A stretch of 64,000 nucleotides of DNA from Egibacteraceae bacterium (lineage in GTDB: Bacteria; Actinomycetota; Nitriliruptoria; Euzebyales; Egibacteraceae). The notes below the pieces were generated by a model. It was not told the origin of the DNA and did no database searches. It was given only the letters and a program-made list of their open reading frames with translations. Location of the stretch: assembly GCA_030447925.1 (NCBI GenBank), contig JAUJNX010000008.1, positions 1 through 64,000 of the forward strand, given 5' to 3'. Positions 26,796-36,456 of the stretch are shown one piece after another. Made by a program: the position numbers and the translations under genes. The stretch's first letter is position 1. Every line of letters begins with the position of its first letter.

Positions 26796-28537
26796 AGCCG
26801 CTCGCGCAGGGTGGCCGCGGTGCGGGCCAGGTCGGCGGCCAGGGCGGTGAGGTCGCCCGCGGCGGTGGCGATCTGACCCGCGGTCATGGCCACCTGGTGG
26901 CTGGCGTCGCTGGTCTGGGCCATCATCGCCGACGCCTGCTCGGCGGCGGTGCGCTGCTCGGTGGTGGCGGTGCGCACCTGCCGCGCGACCACCGTGACGT
27001 CCTCGAGCAGCGTGAGGCTCTCCCGCAGCCGCTTGGACCCGTGGTCCATGGCGTCCAGCGTCGCCGACGTCTCCTGGCGGGTCTCGTCGACCATGCGCGC
27101 GATGTCCGCGGCGAAGGCCTTGGACCGCTCCGACAGCCGCCGGACCTCGTCGGCGACGACGGTGAAGCCGCGCCCGGCCTCGCCCGCCTTCGCCGCCTCG
27201 ATCGCGGCGTTGAGGGCCAGCAGCCCCGTCTGGTCCGCCAGCTCGTCCATCCGGCCCAGGACCGACTCGATGTCGCCCACCCGGTCCGCGAGGGCCGCGG
27301 TGCGTGCGTGCGAGCGCTGGACGTCGGCCTCGGCGCGCTCGAGGTCCGCGCGGGTCTCCCCCGCCTGGTCGGCCACCCGCACCACCGCGCCGGCGATGGC
27401 CGCGGCGGTGTGGGACAGCTCCTCGATGCTCGCCGAGGTCGTCGCCGCCGCGCGGCTCTGCTGGCCGGTGGTCGCGGCCAGCTCCTCCGACGCGGCCTGC
27501 AGGGAGGCGACGTTGTCCAGGACCTGGTCGCCGGTGGCGGTGCTGTCCTCGGCCAGCGCGCGCAGGTGGCGGGTCTCCCGCCGGGCGAACAGCGACGCCG
27601 CTCCCGCGAGGGCCACGACGCCGGCCAGGGTCGCCAGGACGCCCAGGGCGACCTGGCGGCGCACGTCGGCCAGGGCGGTGCGAACGTCCTCCTGGGCGAC
27701 GACCGCCCAGCCGAGGGTCTCGACCGGCGCGTAGCCGCCGAAGACCTCGACCCCCCGTGCGTTGCGGTAGCGGGCCGCGCCGGACCTGCCGTCCAGCGCG
27801 GCGAGCGTCCCCGTGGTCGCCACGGGCGCCGCGGGGTCCAGCGCGCCCTGTGCCAGCAGCGTCGGGCCGTCCGAGCGGGCGCCGAAGCGCGTGGAGTAGA
27901 TCAGCAGCCGGTCCGGTCCGACCAGGTTGATCTCCGCGGTCTCGGTGCCGAGGTCCGCGACGAGGGCGCCGATGGCCTCGACGCGCAGGTCGGCGAGGGC
28001 CACACCGACGATTGCGCCGTCGGTGCGGACCGGCGACGCGATTACCCAGCGCACCTCGTCGCCCTCGCGATACAGCGGGCTCACGACGGTCTGGCCGACC
28101 AGGGCCCGGCCGAACCACTCCTCCCCGGAGGGGTCGAAGCTGAGCGAGGCGTCGGTGGTCGCTCGGACCACCCCGCGGGTGTCGACCACGAACAGGACGT
28201 CGAGGATGTCGCGGACCTCGACGGTGCGCTGGAGATTTGCCTCGATGCCTGCCGGGTCGTCGAACTGGGCGCCGACGATGCCCGCCAGCCGCTTGACGTC
28301 GTCCTCGCGCTCCTGGACCCACTGTTCGACGTTCGCCGCCGTGGCATCGGCGCGGGTCGACAGGAGCTCCTCGTGGGCGCGCGACAGGGCGCGGGCGGCC
28401 AGCCCGGTCAGGGCCCCGACCACGAGCACGGTGATGGGCACCCACACCACGAGCAGCCCGACGAGCAGCCGGGTGCGGTACGGCCACCTCGGCCGGCTCC
28501 GGCCGCTGTCAACTCCCGTTGCACCTACGCGCGACAA
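26792..28537 (-). CDS. Methyl-accepting chemotaxis protein with periplasmic Cache domain
   Basis: A 581-residue receptor. A transmembrane helix (residues 22-50) is followed by a sensor of about 260 residues of dCache type ([60 protein letters not shown]) and a second transmembrane helix near 310-330. The signalling hairpin is [20 protein letters not shown], then [22 protein letters not shown] see no clear HAMP domain between helix 2 and the coiled coil. The ligand is unknown. It heads the che operon. Confidence 0.9.
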   Translation of the reverse strand: MSRVGATGVDSGRSRPRWPYRTRLLVGLLVVWVPITVLVVGALTGLAARALSRAHEELLSTRADATAANVEQWVQEREDDVKRLAGIVGAQFDDPAGIEANLQRTVEVRDILDVLFVVDTRGVVRATTDASLSFDPSGEEWFGRALVGQTVVSPLYREGDEVRWVIASPVRTDGAIVGVALADLRVEAIGALVADLGTETAEINLVGPDRLLIYSTRFGARSDGPTLLAQGALDPAAPVATTGTLAALDGRSGAARYRNARGVEVFGGYAPVETLGWAVVAQEDVRTALADVRRQVALGVLATLAGVVALAGAASLFARRETRHLRALAEDSTATGDQVLDNVASLQAASEELAATTGQQSRAAATTSASIEELSHTAAAIAGAVVRVADQAGETRADLERAEADVQRSHARTAALADRVGDIESVLGRMDELADQTGLLALNAAIEAAKAGEAGRGFTVVADEVRRLSERSKAFAADIARMVDETRQETSATLDAMDHGSKRLRESLTLLEDVTVVARQVRTATTEQRTAAEQASAMMAQTSDASHQVAMTAGQIATAAGDLTALAADLARTAATLRERL

Positions 28538-28605
28538 CCCGTCCTTCTCCTGCCGATACCCGTGCGGAGAGAGGTATCGGCAGGGGGCGGGCTGAACAGA
28601 AGGGG

Positions 28606-29624
<1,019 letters not shown>

Positions 29625-29628
<4 letters not shown>

Positions 29629-31520
29629 GCGGGTGCGGCCTCCAGGTCGGCGAGTTCGTCGGTGATCGCCTGCTCCAGCTCCGCGGAGGAGAACGGCAGG
29701 CCGCGGACGTGGTTGTAGCCGCGTGCGTCGACCAGGTACTCGCCGCGCAGGAGCAGGCGCAGCTGACCGCGGTTCATCTCCGGGACGAGGATGCGGTCGT
29801 AGCGCCGCAGGACCTCGCCGGTGTTCGCGGGGAACGGGTTGAGGTGGCGCAGGTGCGCGCGGGCGACGGGCAGGCCGCGGGCGCGGGCCCGCCGGACCGC
29901 CGCGGCGATCGGCCCGTACGTCGACCCCCAGCCCAGGACCAGCAGGCGGGCGCCGTCGCCGGGGTCGTCGACGGCCAGCGGCGGGATGGTCCGCGCGATG
30001 CCCGCGACCTTGGCGGCCCGCAGCTCCACCATGCGGTGGTGGTTGTCCGGGTCGTAGGAGATCGCGCCCGTGCCGTCGGCCTTCTCCAGACCACCGATGC
30101 GATGCTCGAGGCCCGGGGTTCCGGGGATCGCCCAGGGCCGCGCCAGGGTGTCGGCGTCGCGGGCGAAGGGCCGGTAGGTGCCGTCGGGGTCCGGCTCGCG
30201 CGCGAACGCCACCGCCCCCGCGAGGTCCGGCAGGCCGTCCAGGTCGGGCAGGCGCCACGGCTCCGCGCCGTTGGCGAGGTAGCCGTCGGACAGCAGCATC
30301 ACGGGGGTGCGGTAGGTCAGCGCGATGCGCGCCGCCTCGACCGCGGCGTTGAAGCAGTCCCCCGGGTGCGCGGGGGCGACGATGGGCACCGGCGCCTCGC
30401 CGTTGCGCCCGAACATCGCCTGGAGCAGGTCGGACTGCTCGGTCTTGGTGGGCAGGCCGGTCGACGGGCCGCCGCGCTGGATGTTGACGATCACCAGGGG
30501 CAGTTCGACGCTGACGGCCAGCCCGATGGTCTCGCCCTTCAGCGCGACCCCGGGCCCCGACGTGGTCGTCACCGCGAGGTTGCCGGCGAACGCCGCCCCG
30601 AGCGCCGCGCCGATCCCGGCGATCTCGTCCTCGGCCTGGAAGGTCCGCACGCCGAAGTTCTTGTGCTTGGACAGCTCGTGGAGGATGTCGGACGCCGGGG
30701 TGATCGGGTAGCTGCCCAGGAACAGCGGCAGCCCCGACCGGTGCGCCGCGGCGATCAGCCCGTAAGCGAGCGCGAGGTTGCCGGTGATCTGGCGGTAGCG
30801 GCCCGGCTGCAGCTTCGCCGGCTTGACCTCGTAGGCGTGGGCGAACAGCTCGGTGGTCTCGCCGAACGCGAAGCCGGCGGCCAGGGCGGCGACGTTGGCC
30901 TCCGCGATCTGGGGGCGGGTGCGGAACTTGACCCGCAGCCAGTCGACGGTGGGCTCGGTGGGCCGCGAGTACATCCAGCACATCAGGCCCAGGGCGAACA
31001 TGTTCTTCGCCCGGTGCTTCTCCTTGCTGGACAGCTCGGTGTCCTCCAGCGCCCCCAGCGTCAGCGTCGTGACGGGGACCCGGACCACCTGGTAGCCCGA
31101 CAGGCTGCCGTCGTCCAGCGGGTTGGCCGCGTAGCCCGCCTTCTTGAGGTTGCCGCGGGTGAAGGCGTCCTCGTTCACCACCAGCAGCCCGCCGGGGGTG
31201 AGGTCGCCCACGTTGGTCCGCAGCGCCGCGGGGTTCATGGCCACGAGCACCTCGGGGGCGTCGCCCGGGGTGAGGATGTCGTGGTCGGCGAAGTGCAGCT
31301 GGAAGCCGGACACGCCCGGCAGCGACCCGGCGGGGGCGCGGATCTCCGCGGGGAAGTCGGGCAGGGTCGCGAGGTCGTTGCCGACCTTGGCCGTCACCGA
31401 CGTGAAGCGGTCCCCGGTCAGCTGCATCCCGTCGCCGCTGTCGCCGGCGAAGCGGATCGTGACGGTGCCGACCTGCCGGACGTCCTTGCGGACCGGCTGG
31501 GTGACGCTGGGTGCCGTCAT
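29625..31520 (-). CDS. korA: 2-oxoacid:ferredoxin oxidoreductase, fused gamma-alpha subunit
   Basis: A 631-residue fusion. Residues 20-190 form the gamma domain (IRFAGDSGDGMQLTGDRFT) and residues 225-630 the alpha domain (GSYPITPASDILHELSKHK, TFQAEDEIAGIGAALGAAFAG, SGPGVALKGETIGLAVS). This is the usual actinobacterial KorA. The ATG at 31520 is used because GGAGGAG lies about 9 bases before it; the frame is open further upstream. TACAAT on the minus strand at 31603-31608 is a good -10. It is divergent from the cysteine desulfurase gene. Confidence 0.93.
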
Positions 31521-31642
31521 GCCTGGCGCTCCTCCCGCGGGGTGGGGAGTTCGGATGGTCGCCGCCCCCCCGCGCGCGGGGAATGCTGCGAGCCGAAACA
31601 TCATTGTAACGCTAGGGCTCCCGCAACCCGTCCGGAGGGACA

Positions 31643-32773
31643 GTGCCGCGCGTCTACCTCGACCACGCCTCGGCCGCGCCCTGGCACCCCGCCGCGCTCG
31701 CCGCGACCCTGCACGTCGCCACCGAGCTGCCCGGCGACCCCGCCCGCGCCCACGCCGAGGGGCGGGCCGCCCGCGACCTGCTGGAGGCCGCCCGCGCGGC
31801 GGTGGCGGGCGCGCTCGGGGCGGGCGCCGCCGGGGTGGCGTTCACCTCGGGCGGGACCGAGGCGGTGCACCTGGCCGTCCGCGGGGTGGCCGCGTCGCGG
31901 CCGGGGCGGATCGTCTCCAGCGCCGTCGAGCACACCGCCGTCCACGCGGCCGCCGACGCGACCGGCGCGGAGCACGTCCTGGTCGGCGTCGACCGCCTCG
32001 GGCGGGTGGACCTGGACGCGCTGGCCGCGACCCTGCGCGGCGGGGCGGCGCTGGTGAACCTCCAGCACGCCAACCACGAGGTCGGGACGCTGCAACCGGT
32101 CGCCGAGGCGGCCGCGCTGTGCCGGGAGGCCGGCGCCCTGCTGCACGTCGACGCGTGCCAGACCGCGGGGCGGATGCCGGTCGACCTGGCGGCGCTGGGC
32201 GCCGACCTGGTGTCGGTGTCGGGGGCGAAGTTCGGCGCCGGGCGCGGCATCGGCGCGCTGGCCTGGTCCCCCGCGCGCGCTTCCGCCCGCTGCTCACCGG
32301 CGACGAGCGCGAGGGGCGCCGCCGGGCGGGCCTGGAGCACCTCCCCGGCGTCGCCGCGCTGGCCGAGGCGCTGCTCGCGCTGGGCCCCGGGATGGCGGCG
32401 GAGGCGGCGCGCTGCGACGGCCTGCGCCGGCGCCTGCGCGGCCGGCTGGCCGCGCTCCCCGGACGTGGAGGTGCACGGACCGGACGGCGTGGCCGCCCCG
32501 CACATCGTCGCGGCCTCCGCGCTGTACGTGGAGGGCCAGGCGCTCCTGGCCGAGCTGGACCGCACCGGGTTCGCCGTGCACTCGGGGTCGTCGTGCGCGA
32601 CCACCTCCGGCGAGCCGTCCCACGTCCTGGTCGCCATGGGCGCCCTCACCCACGGCCACGTGCGCGCGTCGCTCGGTCCCGGCGTCGGCGAGCCCGAGGT
32701 CGACGCCTTCGCCGCCGCAGTCACCGCCGCCGTCACCACCCTGCGCACCCGCGCCGGCGTCGCCGCGGGCTAG
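31643..32773 (+). CDS. NifS/IscS-like cysteine desulfurase, with an out-of-frame segment
   Basis: A PLP enzyme that takes sulfur from cysteine. Substrate and cofactor motifs are present: FTSGGTEAVHLAVRG, SSAVEHTAVH, HVDACQTAGRMPVDL, the PLP lysine in SVSGAKFGAGRGIG, and the sulfur-carrying cysteine in HSGSSCATTSG. Between about 32,280 and 32,462 the correct protein (FRPLLTGDEREGRRRAGLEH and following) is in another frame. A missing base and then one extra C in a CCCC run explain this, so the ORF stays open across both errors. The GTG start is preceded by GGAGGG. It lies just before a tusA-like gene. Confidence 0.85.
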   Translation: MPRVYLDHASAAPWHPAALAATLHVATELPGDPARAHAEGRAARDLLEAARAAVAGALGAGAAGVAFTSGGTEAVHLAVRGVAASRPGRIVSSAVEHTAVHAAADATGAEHVLVGVDRLGRVDLDALAATLRGGAALVNLQHANHEVGTLQPVAEAAALCREAGALLHVDACQTAGRMPVDLAALGADLVSVSGAKFGAGRGIGALAWSPARASARCSPATSARGAAGRAWSTSPASPRWPRRCSRWAPGWRRRRRAATACAGACAAGWPRSPDVEVHGPDGVAAPHIVAASALYVEGQALLAELDRTGFAVHSGSSCATTSGEPSHVLVAMGALTHGHVRASLGPGVGEPEVDAFAAAVTAAVTTLRTRAGVAAG

Positions 32774-32776
32774 CCT
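32771..32776 (+). promoter_or_regulatory. -10 element TAGCCT built on the desulfurase stop codon
   Basis: TAGCCT starts with the TAG stop of the desulfurase gene and lies 7 bases before the GTG of the tusA-like gene. Confidence 0.45.
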
Positions 32777-32783
32777 CGGCGAG

Positions 32784-33020
32784 GTGACCGGGGTGGGCGG
32801 GGTGGTGGTGGACGCGCTGGGCGAGTCGTGCCCGGTCCCGGTGATCATGCTCGCCCGGGCGGTCGCCGGGGTCGCGGTCGGGACCGAGGTCGTCGTGGTG
32901 TCCGACGACCCGGGCGCGGCCCTGGACATCCCGGTGTGGTGCCGGATGAAGAACCAGACCTACCTGGGTGAGGAGCCCGCGCCCGCGGGCCGCCGGTACC
33001 GCGTCCGCCGCGCGACCTGA
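32784..33020 (+). CDS. TusA-like sulfur carrier
   Basis: A 78-residue cytoplasmic protein with the CPxP motif of the TusA/SirA family (DALGESCPVPVIMLARAV), whose cysteine carries persulfide sulfur. The second half VGTEVVVVSDDPGAALDIP is also typical. The desulfurase just upstream is the natural sulfur donor, and the Fe-S carrier downstream supports a sulfur-trafficking group. An internal cysteine in WCRMKNQTYLG is common in the family. Confidence 0.88.
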   Translation: MTGVGGVVVDALGESCPVPVIMLARAVAGVAVGTEVVVVSDDPGAALDIPVWCRMKNQTYLGEEPAPAGRRYRVRRAT

Positions 33021-33046
33021 GCGGCGGCGGACGCGGGGCGCGCCGC
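33021..33046. terminator. Hairpin between the tusA-like gene and the Fe-S carrier
   Basis: GCGGCG (33021-33026) pairs with CGCCGC (33041-33046) between two convergent genes; the loop is rather long at 14 bases. Confidence 0.35.
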
Positions 33047-33417
33047 TAGTGGAAGCTGTCGCCGCAGGCGCAGGTGGACTGTGCGTTGGGGTTGTCGATC
33101 GCGAAGCCGGCGCCCTGGAGGCTGTCGACCCAGTCGACCGTCGTGCCGCGCAGGTACGGCGCGCTCATCTTGTCGATGCGCACCGGCACGCCGTCGTGGT
33201 CGGCGACCTTGTCGCCGTCGAGCTGGCGGTCGTCGAAGAACAGGGCGTAGCGCATGCCCGAGCACCCGCCCGGCTGGACGGCGATCCGCAGCGCGATCTG
33301 CTCGGCGTTCTCCTCGCGGCCCATCAGCTCGCGGACCTTGCCGGCCGCGGACGTGGTCAGGGTGATGACCTGGTCCTGCGCCGCCTGCTCGGCGGGCGCG
33401 GTGGTGATCTCGCTCAT
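33046..33417 (-). CDS. erpA: A-type iron-sulfur carrier (ErpA/SufA-like)
   Basis: A 123-residue HesB/IscA-family protein that delivers Fe-S clusters. The three ligand cysteines are in QPGGCSGMRYALFFDD and at the C-terminus in STCACGDSFH. The N-terminal 17 residues are a flexible Ala-rich leader, then ITLTTSAAGKVRELM begins the domain. Likely clients in this window are NadA, LipA and the Kor enzyme, by inference. Confidence 0.93.
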   Translation of the reverse strand: MSEITTAPAEQAAQDQVITLTTSAAGKVRELMGREENAEQIALRIAVQPGGCSGMRYALFFDDRQLDGDKVADHDGVPVRIDKMSAPYLRGTTVDWVDSLQGAGFAIDNPNAQSTCACGDSFH

Positions 33418-33508
33418 GGAGTAGACCTCGCTGACGTCGGTTGCCCCCGCAAGGATACCCCCGGCATCCCTCCGCGCCGACCAGCGCTGCCCAGCGCCGA
33501 CTCCCGGC

Positions 33509-34024
33509 TCAGCGCGCGGCGACGTCGGCGGGCACGGCGCCGGTGGCGGCGCGCAGGGCGGCGGGGGTGACGGCGAAGACCGTGTCGGGGGTGCCGGCGG
33601 CGGCCCAGACGGTGTCCAGGGCGAGCAGGTCGGCGTCCAGGACCGTCGCCAGCGGCGCCGGGTGGCCGAAGGGCGCGGTCCCGCCGATGGGGAAGCCGGT
33701 GGCGGCGCGGGCGGCGTCGGCGTCGGCGCGGTCCACGCGCCCCAGGCCCAGGGCGGCCGCGACCTTGCCGTAGTCGGCCCGGTTCGCCCCGCTGACCAGC
33801 GCGAGGACCGGGCCGTGGTCGCCCACCAGCACCAGCGACTTGACGATCGCGGCCACGTCGCAGCCGATCGCCGCGGCGGCGTCCTGGGCCGTGCGGGTCC
33901 CCTCGGGGAAGCGCACGACGGCGACCTCCACCCCCTTCGCGGCCCCCGCCTCGACGACCCGGCGGCTGTTGCGGTGCAGCCCCGCCGGGTCCTGCGCGGC
34001 CGCCGGGGACGGGCCCGCGGTCAC
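33509..34024 (-). CDS. YbaK/ProX-type aminoacyl-tRNA deacylase
   Basis: A 171-residue editing-domain protein that removes wrongly attached amino acids, typically Cys or Ala from tRNA-Pro. The conserved lysine is in DVAAIVKSLVLVGDHG and the IGGTAPFGHPAPLATVLD loop closes the pocket. The GTG start overlaps the glycerate kinase stop as GTGA. The first 20 residues are variable. Confidence 0.88.
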   Translation of the reverse strand: MTAGPSPAAAQDPAGLHRNSRRVVEAGAAKGVEVAVVRFPEGTRTAQDAAAAIGCDVAAIVKSLVLVGDHGPVLALVSGANRADYGKVAAALGLGRVDRADADAARAATGFPIGGTAPFGHPAPLATVLDADLLALDTVWAAAGTPDTVFAVTPAALRAATGAVPADVAAR

Positions 34025-35124
34025 GCGTCACCCCGGCCGAGGGCGGCGGCCAGCGCGGCGGTGCGCTCGGACACCAGGGCGGCGGGCCGGAGGAACCCGT
34101 CGGGGCCCAGCGCCGCGACCGCGTCGAACGCTGCGCCCGCCCCGTCGCGCACGGACCCCGCGACGGCCAGGACCCGGGCGCCGGCGGCCCGCCCGCGGGC
34201 CAGGACGTGGGTGGGCGCCTTGCCGGCGGCGCTGGACGCGTCCAGCGCCCCCTCCCCCGTGACCACGACGTCGGCGCCCTCCAGCGCCCGCTCCAGCCCG
34301 CCGAGCGCCGCGATCGCCGCGGCCCCCGGCACCATGCGCGCGCCCGCGAACGCGAGCAGCGCGAAGCCGATGCCCCCCGCCGCGCCGGCCCCGGGGACGT
34401 CGCGCCACGGCCCGCCGGGCAGGTCGCGCTCCACGACGTCGGCGAACGACGCGAGCCCCTCGGCCAGCAGGGCGACACCGGCCGCGTCGGCGCCCTTCTG
34501 CGGCCCGAACACCGGCGCCGCCCCGACCGGGCCGAGCAGCGGGTTGGTCACGTCGGTCGCGGCCACCACGGGCACCCCCAGCGGTGGCCCGGGCACGGCC
34601 CGCGCGACCTCGCGCACCCAGCGCCCCCCGACCTTCACCCCGTTGCCGTCGGCGCGCAGGAGGCGGTGGCCCAGGGCGGTGACCATGCCCGCGCCGCCGT
34701 CGACGGTCGCGCTGCCGCCGAGGCCGACCACGATCTCGGTCGCGCCGGCCGCCGCCGCCGACCGCAGCAGCTGGCCGACGCCGTAGCTGGTGGTCCGCAG
34801 CGGGTCGCGGTCGGCGGGGTCCAGCCGCGACAGGCCCGTCGCCTGCGCGGACTCGACCAGCGCGCGCCCGTCGGGCAGGCGCAGCCAGGCGGCCTGGATC
34901 GCGCGGCCGCGGGCGTCGGCCACCTCGACGGGCACCCGCCGGGACCCGGGCACCGCGGCCTCGACCACCGCGAGCGTGCCCTCCCCGCCGTCGGCCATCG
35001 GCACGGCCAGGACGCGGTCGCCCGGCCGCGCCCGCGACCAGCCCTCCGCCATCGCGCTCGCCGCCTCCGCCGCCGTCAGCGTCCCCGCGAACTTGTCCGG
35101 CGCCACGACCACCTTCAGACCCAT
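34021..35124 (-). CDS. glxK: Glycerate kinase (GlxK type)
   Basis: A 367-residue enzyme phosphorylating D-glycerate. It starts KVVVAPDKFAGTLTAAEAA, with VPMADGGEGTLAVVEA, VGLGGSATVDGGAGMVTALG and VVTGEGALDASSAAGKAP as family landmarks. TAGGCT on the minus strand lies 6 bases before the ATG, so the transcript is probably leaderless. A copy of the dispersed repeat is just upstream. It is coupled to the ybaK-like gene. Confidence 0.93.
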   Translation of the reverse strand: MGLKVVVAPDKFAGTLTAAEAASAMAEGWSRARPGDRVLAVPMADGGEGTLAVVEAAVPGSRRVPVEVADARGRAIQAAWLRLPDGRALVESAQATGLSRLDPADRDPLRTTSYGVGQLLRSAAAAGATEIVVGLGGSATVDGGAGMVTALGHRLLRADGNGVKVGGRWVREVARAVPGPPLGVPVVAATDVTNPLLGPVGAAPVFGPQKGADAAGVALLAEGLASFADVVERDLPGGPWRDVPGAGAAGGIGFALLAFAGARMVPGAAAIAALGGLERALEGADVVVTGEGALDASSAAGKAPTHVLARGRAAGARVLAVAGSVRDGAGAAFDAVAALGPDGFLRPAALVSERTAALAAALGRGDA

Positions 35125-35130
35125 GGCGCG

Positions 35131-35136
35131 AGCCTA
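35131..35136 (-). promoter_or_regulatory. -10 element TAGGCT for glxK
   Basis: TAGGCT on the minus strand, 6 bases before the ATG. Confidence 0.45.
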
Positions 35137-35150
35137 GGCGGTGCCGAAGG

Positions 35151-35190
35151 CTCCTTGCTCGTGAGCCGCCCGGCGTCTGAGGTGCACCCC
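35151..35190 (-). repeat. Dispersed intergenic repeat, copy A
   Basis: On the minus strand this reads GGGGTGCACCTCA followed by GACGCCGGGCGGCTCACGAG and CAAGGAG. It is the best copy of a five-member family in this window and lies between glxK and nadA. Confidence 0.8.
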
Positions 35191-35226
35191 TGGCGGTGAG
35201 CGGCGGTGGAACCTCCGCGGCGCTGC

Positions 35227-35258
35227 TATCCTCAGTAAGTGTAAATCTGACACTTACT
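35227..35258 (+). promoter_or_regulatory. nadA promoter and palindromic operator
   Basis: TATCCT at 35227-35232 is a good -10. It is followed by a perfect 9-bp inverted repeat, AGTAAGTGT (35234-35242) and ACACTTACT (35250-35258), separated by 7 bases. The start site would fall inside the operator, so repression by blocking is likely. An NAD-responsive regulator (NrtR or NiaR type) is the natural candidate, but none is in the window. Confidence 0.6.
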
Positions 35259-35279
35259 CCCTCGCGAGGGGATCGGGCA

Positions 35280-36446
35280 ATGGCACAGACCCTGCTGGAC
35301 ACCGCGCGCAGCACCCCGCTGCTGCTCCTGGGCCGGCGCGCGGACCCCGACAGCGAGCGCGGCACCATCTGCCCCGGCGACGTGCCGGCGCCCGGGGACC
35401 CCGCGCTGATCGAGCGCGCCCGGGCCGCCCGCGCCGCCCTGGGCGACGACCTGTTCGTCCTGGGTCACCACTACCAGCGCGACGAGGTCATCGCCTTCGC
35501 CGACACCCGCGGCGACAGCTACAAGCTGGCCGTCGACGCCGCGGCCAACGGCGCGCCGACGATCGTGTTCTGCGGCGTGCACTTCATGGCCGAGACCGCC
35601 GACATCCTGACCCCGCCCGGCACCCGCGTCGTCCTCCCCGACCTCGCCGCCGGGTGCTCCATGGCCGACATGGCCGAGATCGGCCAGGTCGAGACGGCGT
35701 GGGCCGACCTGCGGGCCGCCGGGTGCGACCGCGTCGTGCCGCTCACCTACATGAACTCCACCGCGGCGATCAAGTCGTTCACCGGCCGGGAGGGCGGGGC
35801 CGTGTGCACCTCCTCCAACGCGGAGCGCGCCATGCGCTGGGCCTTCGACAACGGCGACCAGATCCTGTTCCTGCCCGACCAGCACCTGGGGCGCAACACC
35901 GCGGTGCTGCGCCTGGGCCTGTCGCTGGACGACTGCGTGGTCTACGACCCGCGCCGCCCCGGCGGCGGCGTCACCCCCGAGGCCCTCCGCGCCGCCAAGG
36001 TGATCCTGTGGAAGGGGCACTGCTCGGTCCACGGCACCTTCACCGCGGCCCACGTCGCCCTCGCCCGGGCGCGCGTCCCCGGCGTGAAGGTCCTGGTCCA
36101 CCCCGAGTGCCGCCACGAGGTCGTGACCCGGGCCGACCTGGTCGGCTCCACCGAGTTCATCATCGACACGATCCGGTCCGCCCCACCCGGGTCGCGGTGG
36201 GCGGTCGGCACCGAGCTCAACCTCGTCGGGCGCCTCGCCCAGGAGCACCCCGACCAGCAGGTGACCTTCCTCAACGAGACCGTCTGCTTCTGCGCCACGA
36301 TGAACCGCATCGACCTGCCCCACCTGGTCTGGGCCCTGGAGGAGCTGGTCGCCGGGCGGGTCCCCAACCGGATCGTCGTCGACGCGGACACCCGCCGCTG
36401 GGCCCGCGTCGCCCTGGACCGGATGCTGGCCCTTCCGGGGGCATAG
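35280..36446 (+). CDS. nadA: Quinolinate synthase
   Basis: A 388-residue [4Fe-4S] enzyme that condenses iminoaspartate with dihydroxyacetone phosphate to quinolinate for NAD synthesis. Landmarks are VLGHHYQRDEVIAFAD, then FCGVHFMAETADILTP (first ligand Cys), LPDQHLGRN, WKGHCSVHGTF and ETVCFCATMNRIDLP (C-terminal ligand region). Start is the ATG at 35280. The first 25 residues are a variable leader. The palindrome before the gene suggests NAD-status control. Confidence 0.95.
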   Translation: MAQTLLDTARSTPLLLLGRRADPDSERGTICPGDVPAPGDPALIERARAARAALGDDLFVLGHHYQRDEVIAFADTRGDSYKLAVDAAANGAPTIVFCGVHFMAETADILTPPGTRVVLPDLAAGCSMADMAEIGQVETAWADLRAAGCDRVVPLTYMNSTAAIKSFTGREGGAVCTSSNAERAMRWAFDNGDQILFLPDQHLGRNTAVLRLGLSLDDCVVYDPRRPGGGVTPEALRAAKVILWKGHCSVHGTFTAAHVALARARVPGVKVLVHPECRHEVVTRADLVGSTEFIIDTIRSAPPGSRWAVGTELNLVGRLAQEHPDQQVTFLNETVCFCATMNRIDLPHLVWALEELVAGRVPNRIVVDADTRRWARVALDRMLALPGA

Positions 36447-36449
36447 CAT
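36444..36449 (+). promoter_or_regulatory. -10 element TAGCAT built on the nadA stop codon
   Basis: TAGCAT begins with the nadA TAG stop and lies 7 bases before the GTG of the tandem kinase gene. Confidence 0.45.
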
Positions 36450-36456
36450 CACCGGA

